NCBI GenBank assembly: GCA_036877525.1
Contig: JAZGTH010000040.1
Coordinates: forward strand, 1,736,001-1,800,000
Direction of reading: 5' to 3'
Length of the DNA stretch: 64,000 nt
DNA from: Chromobotia macracanthus
Lineage: Eukaryota > Chordata > Actinopteri > Cypriniformes > Botiidae
Shown here: in pieces, positions 26,980 through 40,636 of the stretch
Layout: each line of letters starts with the position of its first letter
Position numbering within the stretch: the first letter of the stretch is position 1
Position numbers and translations under genes: made by a program
Notes under the pieces: model-generated
Seen by the model: the letters and a program-made list of their open reading frames with translations, nothing else
The model's database searches: none
Told to the model about the DNA's origin: nothing

Positions 26980-27310
26980 CAACACAAAATACACTCATGT
27001 ACTCATTCAAGAGCTGCAGTACGCACAGAGACAGCAAAACCATTCATAATTACTTCAGGAGTTAATTAATTTACATAAGGGCCGGTCTAGTGGGCGGAGG
27101 TGGTGCTGTGCCTGTCACAGGATTGACGCGCGTGGTGGTGACTGAGGCGCACTGGTAATGAGCTCTCTGCTAGAGAGAGATAAGCCTGTTACAATTCCCC
27201 CAATTAAACACCGCAAGACCACTGATGAGAAACACTCGAGTGCGTTAAGGGGCCGGGCTGTTGCTGTGACACCTCACGGGTAATTCCAAAGGCTTCTGTG
27301 TGTTCTTCTT
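26980..27310. promoter_or_regulatory. Candidate conserved non-coding element
   Basis: A repeat-free block mixes AT-rich homeobox-type cores (GAGTTAATTAATTTACAT) with GC-rich motifs (GGATTGACGCGCGTGG, GAGGCGCACTGGTAATGAG) and CCCCCAATTAAACACCGC. No frame is protein-like on either strand. The mixture is typical of vertebrate developmental enhancers, but no alignment supports it here. Confidence 0.4.
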
Positions 27311-28783
27311 ATGGGTGTAGAGAGCAGGGGGGCCACTGCTATTAGCAGAACCACATGTTTCTGGTCTTCTCAGTGACCTTAGGCGCAGCTTCAAAATGGG
27401 CCGAAGCTTTTAGCCTGTCTGTGGCAGTGCCTTTATTCGGCTGTGCTCTGTCATAGCTTATGATGTCACTGCTGAGGGGATATTTATAGTTTAAAGCTTG
27501 GAGAAATCAGAAAGTCAAGCAATGTCATTATGATGAGTCAGTGCCAGAAGAAACAGCATGTGTCAGTGCGCACACAAAAAAAATTTCAAATGGTAAACAG
27601 GTTGTTTGTTAATTAATCAGTCCCCTTTTTAAACATGGGTTAGAGTTTAAATTGAATTAGCCCTAGAGGATGAAAGAAAAAGGAATTAATCATAATTAAT
27701 CATCAATTAACCATTTTCAAGACTGTATGAGAAATGAGCTAAATGGGAATGCCTTGGAAAATATGTTCCTCCACAATGCTCCATAAAATGAAAGTTAATT
27801 TATTAAATTTAAGAAAACAATATATATAAACTACAAAACACTTTGAAAATGTATTAAAACACTACAGTCACAACAGTCCATATTAATTCCCTTTTTCCAT
27901 TTCGCTACCTTAATTCAAATTGAATGTTAAATTGTGGGATTTACCTCAAAGCTGTAGATGTTGACATGGTTCAGCAGATCAGTGGGACTTTACTGGTTTT
28001 TGTATCATGTTTGCAGTTGTACCTTGGGAATAAAGTGAACTTACAGCCCAGACAAGTGCTGGATTTAATGTCTGGCCACTCAGGGGGACACACATACATG
28101 TAAACACACAGCTACAGCAGTGTTAAAATATCAGGCCTCCTCTCTGCATGTGATTCAGCAGGGTGAAAATGTTCAGTCTTATTAAACCATCTAGATCATG
28201 TTTTATTGTCACAATGTGTGAAACACAACTCTTCAACCACACACAACTTATGTTTTCATGACAATGTTGCTGATACAGTCAAATCTCAATGGGGTCTTGG
28301 CTGTTATGAGTCATATACTTGGAATTCAACCGGTTACAGCCCTTTTAGGTGACAGCTTTTATTTTGACAAATTGTACTGGGAGGGTCATGGACATTTGCC
28401 CCTACTATAGTAATTTGTACATGTGACATCAAATGGATGTATGTAGCATTTCGCTACGTTTGAAATGATTGTAAATTGACCTTAATTAACGTCATTGCAG
28501 CATGTTTTTCCAAAATAACCCTATAGATTGAATGTGTGTAGGAGGGACCTCTGCCCTTCTGTCAGCTTCAGTCTGAGCCCTTTACCTTCTGCATGGCTTT
28601 AAAATAAAGGAGCGAGAATAGGGACATGGAACATTCCTGGCTTCATGTTTAAAGACACACCTGTTGCCTGTTGGACATTCTTAATGCTGCCATGAATTCA
28701 ATCTTGTGTTTTCCATCCAGTGTACCAAGTTCCATGATTGCCTACACAAGGTTTCCAAGAAGTTCAGTGTGAGTTGATAAAAC

Positions 28784-28925
28784 AGGCACCAGTACCCTTT
28801 ACCTGGTGAGCTTGCAACGCCAAGGTTGTGAGTTTGAACCCAGGGAACACCCATGCTGACTGCATACCTCAAATGAACTGCAAGTTGTTTTGGATCAAAG
28901 CATCTGCCAACTGTGAAATGTAACA
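28784..28925 (+). mobile_element. tRNA-derived SINE copy (+ orientation)
   Basis: The head resembles a tRNA B box (GTGAGTTTGAACCCAGGGAAC; tRNA consensus GGTTCGANTCC) preceded by a decayed A-box region (CCTGGTGAGCTTGCAACGCC). It is followed by the family body ending in GGATCAAAGCATCTGCCAA and a short AAATGTAA tail. The copy at 54.26-54.42 kb on the opposite strand matches it throughout. It is a non-autonomous retroposon, not a functional tRNA. Confidence 0.75.
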
Positions 28926-28929
28926 TTTT

Positions 28930-31900
28930 GCACAAGTACATTATGCCACATTTTGCAACCCCCTTCAAAACCCAATTCCTAGACACTTTTGTCCCTTTCA
29001 GCTTCTTCATATGTATTCATTTTTGGTGAATAAAAGCCTCCAAGGAACATCATGGCCAGTCCCACTGTGTCTGTTGTCAGTCTCCACCACATGTGTTATT
29101 ACGTTAAGTTCAAACCAATTTCTGACCTATAGCTTTCTAATACAGCGTGCCCTCTTTTATACTCCACACAAAGGACATCACAGTTATCACGTACAAACAA
29201 CACAAAAACGATCACAAATGCCCCTGATGAATCAGGATTATTGGAAGGCATATAGATCTAATCAGATATTTCTATCAGTAAACTCTGATAGAAAAGTGTA
29301 AAAGTGTAAAAAAAAGTGTAAAAGTGTAGTCTACTAAAGTACTGCTTCAAATGCATTTTGTGGTTTTCTATAAACTAAATACCACATCAGAGCTGCCTTA
29401 AACTTTGCAGTTGTCATGATATAAAGCTAAAAGCCAACCACAATTCTGTATGCAAATTTTACAATTACGTCAACATTGTTGGTTAAGTTTTGCATTGTTT
29501 CCAAACAATAAATCACCAACAATAAGCTTAAACAGTATAATTACGCATTATATATTATTATTAATTATTTAAATGATCTAAATCTAACATTTAGTTTTAA
29601 TAAAGTTTGTGAAAGAATGCAGGTTGAGCTGTTCAGGCCGAACAAATCGCTCAGATAGAATTCATTGCATTAACTTTACAAAAGCCTCCAAAATACTGAA
29701 GTTCCCCAAACTCCTCCATCAACATTATACACACACACAGGAATCTAATGCTTTTGGGTCTGCTACAATGAACATAAATCATTTCTCATCATGTAAATGT
29801 TGTCAGGGACTGTTAGAGGTATTATTACTTTAACTGAAGTAATTTCAGTGATTGTACTAAATGCTAAGCTTCTTTTCACTACTGCATAAGAGAAAAGGCA
29901 AAATGGCAAAAAGGCTTTTTTCAATTCGCTGTTTATGGGTAGCTGGAGTCATGGTGTACTTACATTTGACCTATTTTCAGATAAGGCCATGGTTTTACTC
30001 TTGGTGAAATAATAAGCATAAATCTGTCAAAAATCATATTGTGTTTTTCAGCCAAAGGCTGTGTGTTGCAGAATTTTGGCTGCTGGTTCAGGAATGAGGG
30101 CCATGTGTTCATTGTGTTGCATCAGCCCTTGCAAAGCACAGTTGCACAGCACAGCAGCAGTCCTCGTAAAACAAACATTAAAACGACTGTTTAGGGTGCA
30201 GACGAAAATCCTGCTACACTCACCTGACTACAATCACCTCAGTTAAATACTTAGGCATTAAGGTTATGGTTTCCAAAAAAATGATTAATTAAAGTAACAA
30301 AATGAATTTTTACTATTGAACAAATGACAACATATAATGACAACATATAAAGTTTAAGCATTCATAATAGCGATGCTTGCTAAATTCATATTACTTCTTT
30401 TGGATTACATTTTATCTGCACTAGATTTAAATGCTGACACCAGTAAAATGTATTTTATTACATTTTATAAGTATAATGATATGGATTATATCACATCTGT
30501 TTTCGTGGCATTCTGTCAGTTTCAGTCATAGGTGATATAGAAGAGAATGCATGAAAAACTGATGCATTATGGGACATGCCATTCACATGCTTCCTATTAC
30601 TGCCAAAGAATGTGTCATATTAGATGCTTCTCCTCACCCTAATTTACCTCTCAGCTGGCTCCACAGCCTACAGTGCAAAAACAGGGACTGGGAATCCATT
30701 ATGGCTGCCAATATTGATAGACTGCATTGACAGATGAGCGTGTGAGATGGACCGTATGGGTGCCAGAATCACTATTCAGCGCATCTGTTAAATTTCCATT
30801 CAGCGCTTACACACCAACAACATTAGTCTTGGCAGCTTACTATACTATACTATTCAGTTATGCTCGGTACTTAGCTCTTGAAAGGACAGTGCTAGTTGTA
30901 CAGTAGCTAGGCTGTGGAATGCTGATGATTACAACAAAAAAATTGATTTCAAAGTTTGTGAGATTTATAGCATCATGGCCATATTAAACAGTCATCAAAA
31001 TGACCAGGCTATTATTTAAAAGGTCTGATGCAATATTCACCAGACTTCATGCCAATGGTCAACAGTCTGGCTTACAAAATGATGTCTGAAGTTTAGAGGA
31101 GAATTACAGCTCACTAGTGACAAAAATGCCCAGGTATGAAAACATGAAAAACATGAACATGAAAATACAAATATGACATCATTGATCCTCATTTCAATGT
31201 ACATGCAGTTAGACTGTAATGTGTACACTTACCTCTGCACTATGGCCCCAACCTGTTGTTCCTGTACTAGTTTCACCATGAAAAGGAATGAATTCTACTT
31301 TATTTGCTTTAAAGTTCTTTTTTCATTATAATGGTTGTTTACATTCTAAAGTTTCAAAAGTAAAACGTTTCTACTCAAGTATTCCATTAAATGCTCTGCT
31401 CAATTTAGTTTCACAGTGTGGTGAAGTAATTACCCTCGGAAAGAAACATCTGATGTGATGGCGACAAGCAGTCTGATCTTCTGGGCCAAGAAGAGCATTG
31501 ATTTTTGTGTGTAAATGCGAAAGCCATTGACTATCAGCTGTTTGTTAATAGAACATATCTCACCCCTTGCAGTACAGCAGGGGACAGGCGACCACAGACG
31601 GCTGTCTCATCCGTCTTCCACTTTGCACATCTCTAGGGTCAGATCTCCCCTTTCCCAGGGCACATGCATGCCTGCAGCTAAGGGAACTGCTTGTTAGAGG
31701 GGTGCATGAGACATTACGCTGTGGTGGAAAGTGAGAGGGTCGAGGGGTCAAGACCTTGGTGGTGACCAACAAGAATGATGAGTTTCACCCTCCACAGTTA
31801 GTATGGCTGGACACAATTGTGTGTGTGGTTACATTCCTGTTCTGACCCACAGCAGATTCATCTCTTTTACTTTCTCTGACACATTCATTTTAAAGAGCAG

Positions 31901-34820
31901 GTGGCCTCTATAAATAATACTATGGTTGTGGCTTTTATATTTGTTATTGTTTATTCTTACAGATATAATTTTGTCTTTGTGACTCTTGTGTGGTACTATA
32001 ACAATTGAGAGTTAAACTTCCGAGTGCCTGTGTTGGACATATTATATGTAAAAGTTAATGTACAGTCAGCTAGTCATTATCGCCACATTAAACCACCACA
32101 GGGTGATACAGATCATTTTTTTGCAATAATGGCCAAATGACTGTACATAACTGTGCTCTTACTACATGTGTACTTACTAAATAAACCCATTTATGGACAA
32201 TAAAGAAATATTAAAATTACTTGAGTTGAAATTACTTATTACCTTTTATATAGATTAGCTTAAACCTTCAACTAAGAGAAATAGCCCATTACAACAAATA
32301 TGCAAGAACAAACCTTCAATATGTATGTATTATATTATTAATAATAATATATACATGTAAATGAATAAATATTAAATTTGCCTACAGAGTTAGAGACAGA
32401 CATGAATAGAACGATTTCATCAACAATCACATGCCCTTATATTGTTAAATATCTTTTACACATTTTGCAAGTTTGCTATGAGTTTAAACACATTTATTTT
32501 TGGCCTTCAGTAACTAGTCTGGACAAGTTACTCCTAAAACCTTCACTTAAAAGTTCCCTAACTTTAAATTTCTTGAAGTAACAGTATACAATAGCATTTA
32601 TGGGGGATGAAACTTCTCACAGAGACATCATTGTACATCATTAAGTGTTCCCCTGATGAGGGCATGGATGCTATCTTATCAGGTTGCACTGCTTTGAGTA
32701 ATGAGACACCCTGGAGCTCAATAACACTGATGTCTGGGCAAATACAACAACTCAGATTGTATGTCCCAGCTTTCCAGCATGTGTGTGATAAAGTGTGTGT
32801 GGAAATGTGGTATGTGTGAACGATCACAAACAGGGACGCTGATATGCCTTGACAGTGTTTTGGCAGAACAGTTCTGCCATGAGCAAACACATTGAGCTTC
32901 AGATGCGGGGGTCTTTGTGCACTGCGGGACCGCTCCTCACTTTTTGTGTTAGCTGCTGCTGCAGGCTGTTCTGACAGGAAATGTCTCGGTCTGGATACAT
33001 TCTCTCTTCAGCAAATTATGCTTGTGGTATCAGCCCGGTTCTTTGCTCTGTTGATTTATTGTAATTAGGTTTTATTCATTTTGTTAAATATTAAGAAGTA
33101 ATGTATTGTCTACGTTTGGAACACTCTTGTGTCAATTAATTATAGTCAAATAAAATAAATCAAGTCGTTTCAACTAAGATGTGTCCTGTCTGCGCATCTG
33201 TGCATTGCGTGTGTAGGGTGTGGCCATAACACCTGAATATTTAATGATATAGGGGATTATGAAGACTATAAATAGTCAGCAATGATAATTAACAGGGGTT
33301 ATAGTTGTGTAAAGTCAAAGGCATGGACTATTATGGGGTTTAGCATTCATTAAACCTCAGCTTTCCCTTGTTTATATAAAGTTACTGTATTTCTCTCATA
33401 GCACGAATATGTATAGTATTCAAAAGCAGAATGTCTAGCTTTACCACTTTCTGATAGAAAGGACTTTTATAAAAAGCTAAACACGCATCCTTTCATGTTG
33501 TAGAATGTTGCTACATCTACATTCAGATATAAAATGCATTTAAGTAAAATTAAAAGTAAAAAGTAAAACTAAATATGCACAGATATGGTTGGAGATTTAT
33601 TTTTTAATAGTCAGCATTTCAGGATTTCAAGTCAATTTGCAGCCAAATGTACAGTATTTGTTTGTTTAAGCAGATTAAATGTGACTGGATTTGCTCATCT
33701 TACTAGTATAATTGTTGATTAAAAAAATAAGTATGTTTCTGCATTAATTAGATAAAAACATTTGTTGCAAACATTTATCAAATCAAAAATATGTCTTCAG
33801 TAAATTCACAGAACTTGCACTCAGCATCAGCATGAACCGGCCCTATACCCAGGGGCCCAGCAGACCCACAGTATGTATTCCCTCTGTCCTAAGTTATGAT
33901 AAATGTTCACAAACTGCATGTGAAAGTGTGGGAAACATGCATTCTACACCCTGTTGTTGACCCGTATGAACTCTACAACATACATTGATGTCTCAGCACA
34001 GTTCTCAGACAAAAGAAGAGGCAATCCACTCAGCTGATGGTCAAACACCCACACACAAATAGAGAGAAAGACACATGCACATACTTATGTGCTTGTGACA
34101 CACATCCAAAACACAGTGGACACATGTGAGACTACCCATATGCTCTGGGTGGAACCTGATACGCACAGCTTGAGCTAGACATCACAAGAGAGGACAGATT
34201 TCAGAAAATCATGTTTTTTTAAAATCACAGCCCATGGTGCAGGAACAAACTCTGATCAAAGGTTTTTCTAGTAATAATATGCATTATAAAGAGGCATTTG
34301 TTATTAAGTCAAGTGTAGATTATGCAACACGTGAGATGCTTCAGTGAATGGCTGATGTCTGTCTGAACATTTGGACTAACAGCTTATGCCAATTTATTGT
34401 CAGCTAATAGAGACATTTTACATAAATCAACAAGGCAGTTTTTATCCTCGATTTCATTTTTGTTTTATTTACCACAATGTGTATTTTGGCTTATTTCTAA
34501 CCCTGTGTTGCCAATGTCTTCTTGCTATGTTGCTATATAATTGCCCCAACATATATTACAATGTGTTAATTTAGTTTGAGATGACACAATTTGTTACAAA
34601 CCCAAAGACATTATCTATCTGGTGAAATGTTTCACACTTTAATCAAGTCTCAGCCTCATTCCTACAATAACTGTGTTCATTCCATGAACTGTCCAGCAAG
34701 GTACAAATCATCATAATTACCATAATTATTAAAATAACAACATAAGTAACAATAAACTAGATTTTCAGAACACAATGTGAGGAATGCTTGTCATGCCTGC
34801 CACAATACTAGGGTGCTGTA
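28930..34820. other. Intergenic spacer, no gene supported
   Basis: AT-rich DNA with small unrelated open frames. Apart from the short tandem repeat at 29.29 kb and an AT palindrome-like tract near 32.32-32.36 kb, no feature can be supported. Confidence 0.55.
29290..29330. repeat. Short tandem repeat of AAAAGTGT
   Basis: About four imperfect AAAAGTGT units. Confidence 0.8.
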
Positions 34821-34823
34821 GAT

Positions 34824-34862
34824 GGTTGCCGGGACGTAGCTATGTAGTACGTCCTGGCAACC
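34824..34862. repeat. Hairpin with GC-rich arms
   Basis: GGTTGCCGGGACGTA (34824-34838) pairs with TACGTCCTGGCAACC (34848-34862) over 15 bp with one mismatch and a 9-nt loop. It sits in a decayed fish repeat containing several GGTTGC motifs (to about 34.91 kb). Confidence 0.8.
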
Positions 34863-35021
34863 ACATTGAGTGTTCTAAGAGGTTGCTAGGTCATTACCGG
34901 GTGGGTGCTTAACTCAAAGATAAAAATAAGCCCATCTTTATGTTTCTATGAATCTTTGTATATGCCTTTTAAAAATTACATTTCAGTTAGACTAAAGCAA
35001 TAATTAAAATTACAACAGTTG

Positions 35022-35126
35022 AACTGAAATAATTTTAGTCTGTTTTTTGTAATTTTGCTAAATCATTTTAGGAGCAGGCATGGATAATGCAATTATAGTT
35101 TGACTTCGCCCTGCATGTACACATGT
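35022..35126 (+). repeat. Dispersed direct repeat, copy A
   Basis: About 105 bp starting AACTGAAATAATTTTAGTC and ending near CATGTACACATG match the block at 36771-36874 closely, in the same orientation. The flanks are unrelated, so this is a dispersed element, not a segmental duplication. Confidence 0.8.
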
Positions 35127-35869
35127 AAACTTGAATTGAAAAAAATATAAACAGCTTAAAAGTTATTGCGTTAATGCTGCATGATTGTTATTACTGTAAC
35201 CATTATTAGCGGTGCATTAAAATGCCCAATCTCATGATCATTTTGATCACCGAAGGTTGGCAGGTGACTCTTTAAACCACTGTGATGATGTTCAGCACAG
35301 CAATAACTCTCACCCACAGCAATACTGGAAATAAACAATTGGCCAAGACACTCTTATAGCTTTCCTCTCTGTGTCATTATATACTAATCAGCAGCAAAAG
35401 CTCAATAGCTCATTTTTTTGCACCTTTTAGCAATTTAATCAACTTTACAAAGCTCCTGAAGTAACAAAAGTTTTGTGGCACAGGGAAGTGCTGTTATGTA
35501 AGATACAATGATGAATTAAATGATGAATCAAAAGTGAATTAAACAGAGACAGCTTTAGATGGTGCTGTGTGCATTAAAATGAGGTCATTTCTGGCAGAGG
35601 GACTGATTCAGATGTGTTCAGATATATGCTGGGCGGAGAGAAGAAGCATGAATTGGTGTTTTCCACACCAACCTACATAAACACAATCTCATGCTGTGCA
35701 TTAACCAGCATCTGGACGTTAATTGGACACATTGGCTAAATGGATTCAAGTAGCTTTTATAAAAAAGTTAAAATGTACCTTCACTGTGCGCTTATGCAAC
35801 TACAGCTGACATGATCACTTAATCATAAATTTAGGAAAGACATTGGCTGATGCAATGACTGTAAACATT

Positions 35870-36036
35870 TAAAGGAACAGTACACCCAAAAACACAAACA
35901 CCAATAGAGTTTTAAAAAGCCCCAGATTACTATATATTTTTGTTGTATGAATAAGAGCACCCCTACAATCCTTCAGAATCTCGTTTTGTGTTTAAATAAT
36001 GACAGAATTTGTATTTATGGGTGAACTATCCCTTAC
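35870..36036. mobile_element. Short MITE remnant
   Basis: The left end AAAGGAACAGTACACCCAAAA and right end ATGGGTGAACTATCCCTT are imperfect inverted repeats. The right end, read backwards, is AAGGGATAGTTCACCCAT. This is the terminal signature of a very common cyprinid MITE family, also seen at 47.33-48.02 and 50.61-50.72 kb. Confidence 0.7.
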
Positions 36037-36770
36037 ATAATCTCAGTACACATTATGATTTTTGGTCTAAAAGAAACCTGCTAGCTGTATGTTTTTTAAG
36101 AGTTATCCTCTGAATGTCATTACATCAGCAACTTTTAGTTTGAGTGACAGGCCCATCTCATTTTATTATTTTGCACACAAATATGGCAGCTTTCATAACC
36201 ATTTGCCAAAACAGATTAACCTTAACATGAAACCAGGAAACTTAACATACACCAGGAAAGCCTCCAGGCAGAAACTGTTTAGACTGTTTGGCAGGCCCCC
36301 ATGTCTCAACTGACCTCATTCATCAGCAAAAAAGACTGAGGAGTGCGGGCAGCCAGCCAAATCCAAGTGATGTCAGAGTGACAGTGTTGCAGAGAACCAA
36401 TGAGACACAAGAACAGAATTAGTAATAAGATCATGATCAGTGATAATATATGATCAGCCCTTTCTCCCTGTTTCATACTCGGATCTTTGACACTGAATGC
36501 ATATGAATACACAGACCAAGCAGCTGTGGAATCAGTCATTTGATGCAGGGCATGTGTCTGATGTGCCTAATGATGCAGTACTTCTAAGTTTGCCTGAATG
36601 CAAAGAGTGTGAAGGAATGAATATTTATTGCCTCTTTGGCACTAAGGAAAGAAAAGCTGTAGAAAACTTAATCCAGTTTTTCTATAATAGCACTTTACAT
36701 TTTTACCCTAAATATCTCATTTAAAATAGCTGATTTGACTCAACTTTTTTAAATGTAAATGCTTCATTCC

Positions 36771-36874
36771 AACTGAAATAATTTTAGTCTGTTTTTTGTT
36801 CTTTTACAAAATCATTTTAGGAACAGACATGGATAATGCGATTATAGCTTGACTTTGCCATACATGTACACAGG
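36771..36874 (+). repeat. Dispersed direct repeat, copy B
   Basis: This is the partner of the block at 35022-35126. It shares AACTGAAATAATTTTAGTC, CTGTTTTTTG, AAATCATTTTAGGA and CATGGATAATGC with few substitutions. Confidence 0.8.
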
Positions 36875-36879
36875 CAAAA

Positions 36880-39020
36880 TGTACTGTATATAACACAGCA
36901 TAATACAACAAAAATTGTATCCCACAATGCAATGCACTCAACATTAACTTTTCCATTGCAGATTGATGAATGAACTGAAAACAGGAAAAAACAGGATGCT
37001 TTCTTTGAATGGATAGCCAAAATACACTTTTTACACAACTAAACAGACTCCACTCAGAGAATTAAACATGCGATAAGGTTGTGTGACAGCAATAATAGTA
37101 TAGTTTTGTTCAGTATCTAATACTGTTATAAAATAAAAAAGTACATACAGGATAATATTACTGTGCAGTTTTCAGTAAGCAGCAGGTCTTCAGCACAGTC
37201 TGTTTTTAAACAGCACCCACAGAGATACAGCAGATGCTCTCTTTTCATTTTGGGGGCCCCATATGCAGCCCTCAACACTTGGGGGGTGTCAGACTGGAGG
37301 GAGAAAGAGTGAGCAGAACAGAGGAGGAGGGGGAAGGGATGTATGTGTTGTGATGTAGGGGTAGTGGGGGTAGGATATATTTTGCTGATGCAAAACGTGG
37401 CACACTTCTTGCATGGCACAAGCCCCATACTCTTCATGCCTCGGATCTATACAAAAGGGGCCTGAGCCCCAGTGTCCTGTGTCTGCTAGACCGTGTACAG
37501 GAAGAGGTCAGCCCACAAGCTGGACGTGCCACAGCCCTAAGGCACAAGCCCCCCCACCCCCTGCCGTATGGGTCTCCACGTGTTTCCCTGTATGTGATTT
37601 GCATTATTGCTTTTGTTAGTGACTCCACTATGTATAATGGGTGCAGACCCTATTCTTAGTCTAGATTTAATATGATTCAGTGGATGGTAATTCTAGCATG
37701 TGAGACTGTTAAGTGTAACAAACAACATCAGATTTCAGTGAAGAAAATGCATAGCACATCTAAGAACACTGACCAGAGTTTTTAATGTCATGTGGTTTGT
37801 ATAGATGTGGTTTGTATTACATAGTAATCTACCAACCAAAGTTTACTGGAGTGTATTTTGTGCATTTCATAACAACATTTTGCCCTCAAGTTCTGTTTGG
37901 GGTCTCAGAAAGGAACATGTTAAAAGAAAGTAAAGTAAAAAATAATAGTTAATTGTAAAACGACTACTATTTCTTCAACCATAAAGTCAACTGCTTGAAC
38001 CAAAGTTCAAGTAATGATCTCATAAGTGGTTCTGTTAATAGATGAGAAACAAATAAAAGGCGAGTTATATAAAGTAAATAAAAGAAGAGTTTTAACCTAG
38101 ACTGCATCTAATCAGCACACAACCCTAATGTGTCAGTGCAAACAGTAATTTACATAAGAGTTATTGCTATGGAAATCAAAATTACATCAATATTAACTCA
38201 AAGATTATACCTGGTGGCAGCTGGTGCAACTGCGATTAAAGGTCTCCCTGAGGACCTCCCAGAATCCCACAGGGCCTGACTAGAGTACACTTTCATTGAG
38301 CTGCCCTGCTGTATCGCCCTCTTGTGGTGGGAGGAGGTAGTTGCAGAAGCTGTAGTAGCATATAGAAGCTGTAGATATCTGTTTATAAATTGCTTTATGT
38401 TCTCTAGCCAGTATCAAAAGATCCATCATCATGGGATTATAGGCTATCTTTAATTTGAGGAAAAACCATACTGTTCTTTTTATTTATGCTCTATCATGTC
38501 TATAAATGAATGTAAAAATGAATTAAATTAATTATTGCTGTGAGCCTGTGGTGTCTTATTTTTGTAGTGCAAGATCATCACCTTGTGGTGTCAGATGGAA
38601 ACCTCTAGATTATCTGTTCATAATGCATGCAAAATTTGCAAAACAGAAACAAAGTACACAACTTGGTTTCACAATGCGTTGTACTGTCCAGTTACAGATA
38701 CACAAACACTATCTTTGTACGTCCCACAGAAAGGGAAATCAAAAAGAAATGAAACCATGATCTTCAACAAAGTGACTAAGTGGAAATTACAACTGTTAAT
38801 TTGTTTTGAGTCAGCACTACAAAGCACATAGAGATGTGAGCATATTTTGAAGGTAGAACAAACCGGATGCTAGATGCTTTCGTCTTAATTCTGCGACAAA
38901 GCAATCCAGCAATGACACGTGCCAATTTTGGAAGAGAAACGGTATTTTTTATATATACACTAGGTGCAAATAGGAAGACTTGTTCTGCGTAATGTTAAAA
39001 CTGAAACATACAATACTACA
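36880..39020. other. Intergenic spacer left of the tandem gene pair
   Basis: No gene is supported. A proline-rich open frame near 37.41-37.62 kb lies in a GC-rich patch (C-runs around 37.55 kb) and is not protein-like. The sequence ATGTGATTTGCATTATTGC just after it contains an octamer-type ATTTGCAT. The start of the first tandem unit follows at about 39.03 kb. Confidence 0.5.
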
Positions 39021-39491
39021 AAATTTTATTTATATTTTGTGGACCATTTATTAACAGTTTTTGGTAGCCAGTTAGCATTAGCTTGTATGTTTGACTCATG
39101 TGACCTAGCTCAAACATTATTTTTAGATTTAAGAAACTTAATATTGTATTGTATGTGGAAATAGGCATTGTGGTTGATCAATATCCAGTTAGTTCATAGT
39201 TTTAATGATAAACAGTCATGATCGTATGTTTATGAGTCTTTCATGCTTTAGACAGGAAATGGAACTGTGGCGTGTCCATCAGAAAAGAACAAAACCCAGA
39301 AATTATATTAATTAAGTAGCTAAGGTTATATTGCATGTCCTAGTTAATTAATTGGTGTAAAACCCTAATTTTGTTGGAAACCAATATGACGGATCTCAAA
39401 ATATTGAGTTGAATTAAAGTAAATTAAAGAACCTGTACAATGTAGCTTTTCAGGAGTATCTTTCTCTTATTTTACTTTTCTTCTTTACAAG

Positions 39492-40636
39492 GCCCAGTAC
39501 AGTGTGAAGATACTGATAAAGTAAATACGTTTGTATATTACAACAGAGAACAACTTATCTTGTGATGCACAAAGAAGTTATTACTGTATGTTTAAAAGAC
39601 TGTGTGACAACTCTTTGCAGATTTCAACTGTCTGTCAGGACAACCCATACGGGCTGTACAGTGTGGTGGTCTATGACAATCTATCCCTTCCTTTAAGATG
39701 TTGCACTCCATTTGTGGATGGGTCACCAGATTACAGGTAAACCTTTAAAATGAATCAGTTACACATTTTGCATAATACGAATTTTTGTTATTTGATATTT
39801 GTATTATTACAGAAAATCAGGTATAATAGCTGTTTCCCCCAAAATAATTTTAGGATGGTAGTTCCTGGACAGAATCAGAGCAATGGTGGTGATAATGGTG
39901 AGTCAAGGCCTGTTCACACGGAAAACGATAACTATAAACATACCTATAACAATAACTATATTAAAACTAATGGATGTAAACATTATGTTTATTCTAGGAT
40001 CACATGCAAAAGTAAATGTGCACACCCTCTGAAACTGAATGGATTTTGATTGGCTGTCAATATCTTATCATTTATCAGCTGGAAAAAATGACTCTGAAAG
40101 TAATCCCAATGATATTGTTCCTCTGTATCCCTATAGTGTGAACTCCACTATTCTCTTAACTTTAGAGCAATCCAATTAATTCCAATTAAGTCAGACTCTA
40201 CATTTTTATCCTAAATATCCTGTTTTTCTCAGAAATGTTAAACCCTTCACTGTCTTGTGTCCCATACAACATACCTTCACTGTACATTTGTGTTTTTTCT
40301 TGCAGCATGTTATTTTCATTTGTTTTATTTCCTCAGCAGCTGGTCAAGAACAGGATTCATTTTGTGTGAATGAACATGATGTCTCTACAAACACAGGCAT
40401 TTTAAATGCAAACATCAGCCAAACTGTCAGAAATGGTGAGAAATTTAGCACAACACACTGTGTATTGTTGTAGATTCACTCACAAAAAAGGCTGTCTTGG
40501 TCTAGATCTTCTGCTAGGACTCTTGACACCTGGGAACAGCCCTGAGATAATGGAAGCAGAAAGACGTTGCAAAAAGGATACATGTGTTCATCTAAAGTGT
40601 AAGAAGAGAAAAGCTAAGAGAAGGGGAAGAAAATAA
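39492..40636 (+). CDS. Unknown gene, copy 1: Cys-containing protein with basic tail (partial)
   Basis: Inferred exons are 39492-39520 (doubtful), 39621-39736, 39854-39897, 40337-40435 and 40491-40636, ending in TAA; an AATAAA follows at 40908-40913. The start-codon exon was not found. Coding status is supported by comparison with copy 2. In the 116-nt exon (about ISTVCQDNP to GSPDY) many differences fall on third positions or are synonymous, and frame and splice sites are kept. The product ends in a lysine- and arginine-rich tail with three cysteines (RRCKKDTCVHLKCKK, then KRKAKRRGRK), which suggests a secreted or matrix- or nucleic-acid-binding protein; no family was recognised. The first exon has lost the canonical acceptor: copy 2 has CAG where copy 1 has CAA. 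Using the next AG shortens the exon by one base and would shift the frame, so this copy may be a pseudogene or use another 5' exon. Confidence 0.55.

Noticed and set aside
37413..37619. Proline-rich 68-codon frame
   Set aside because: Low-complexity GC-rich patch open on both strands, without splice or regulatory context.
40255..40473. Frames at 40255-40473 and 44061-44297 with a hydrophobic start that look like signal peptides ahead of the fourth exon of the unknown gene
   Set aside because: Neither has an ATG at its start, the hydrophobic part is the pyrimidine-rich tract of an intron before a clear CCTCAG acceptor, and the two copies do not keep the same frame through it.
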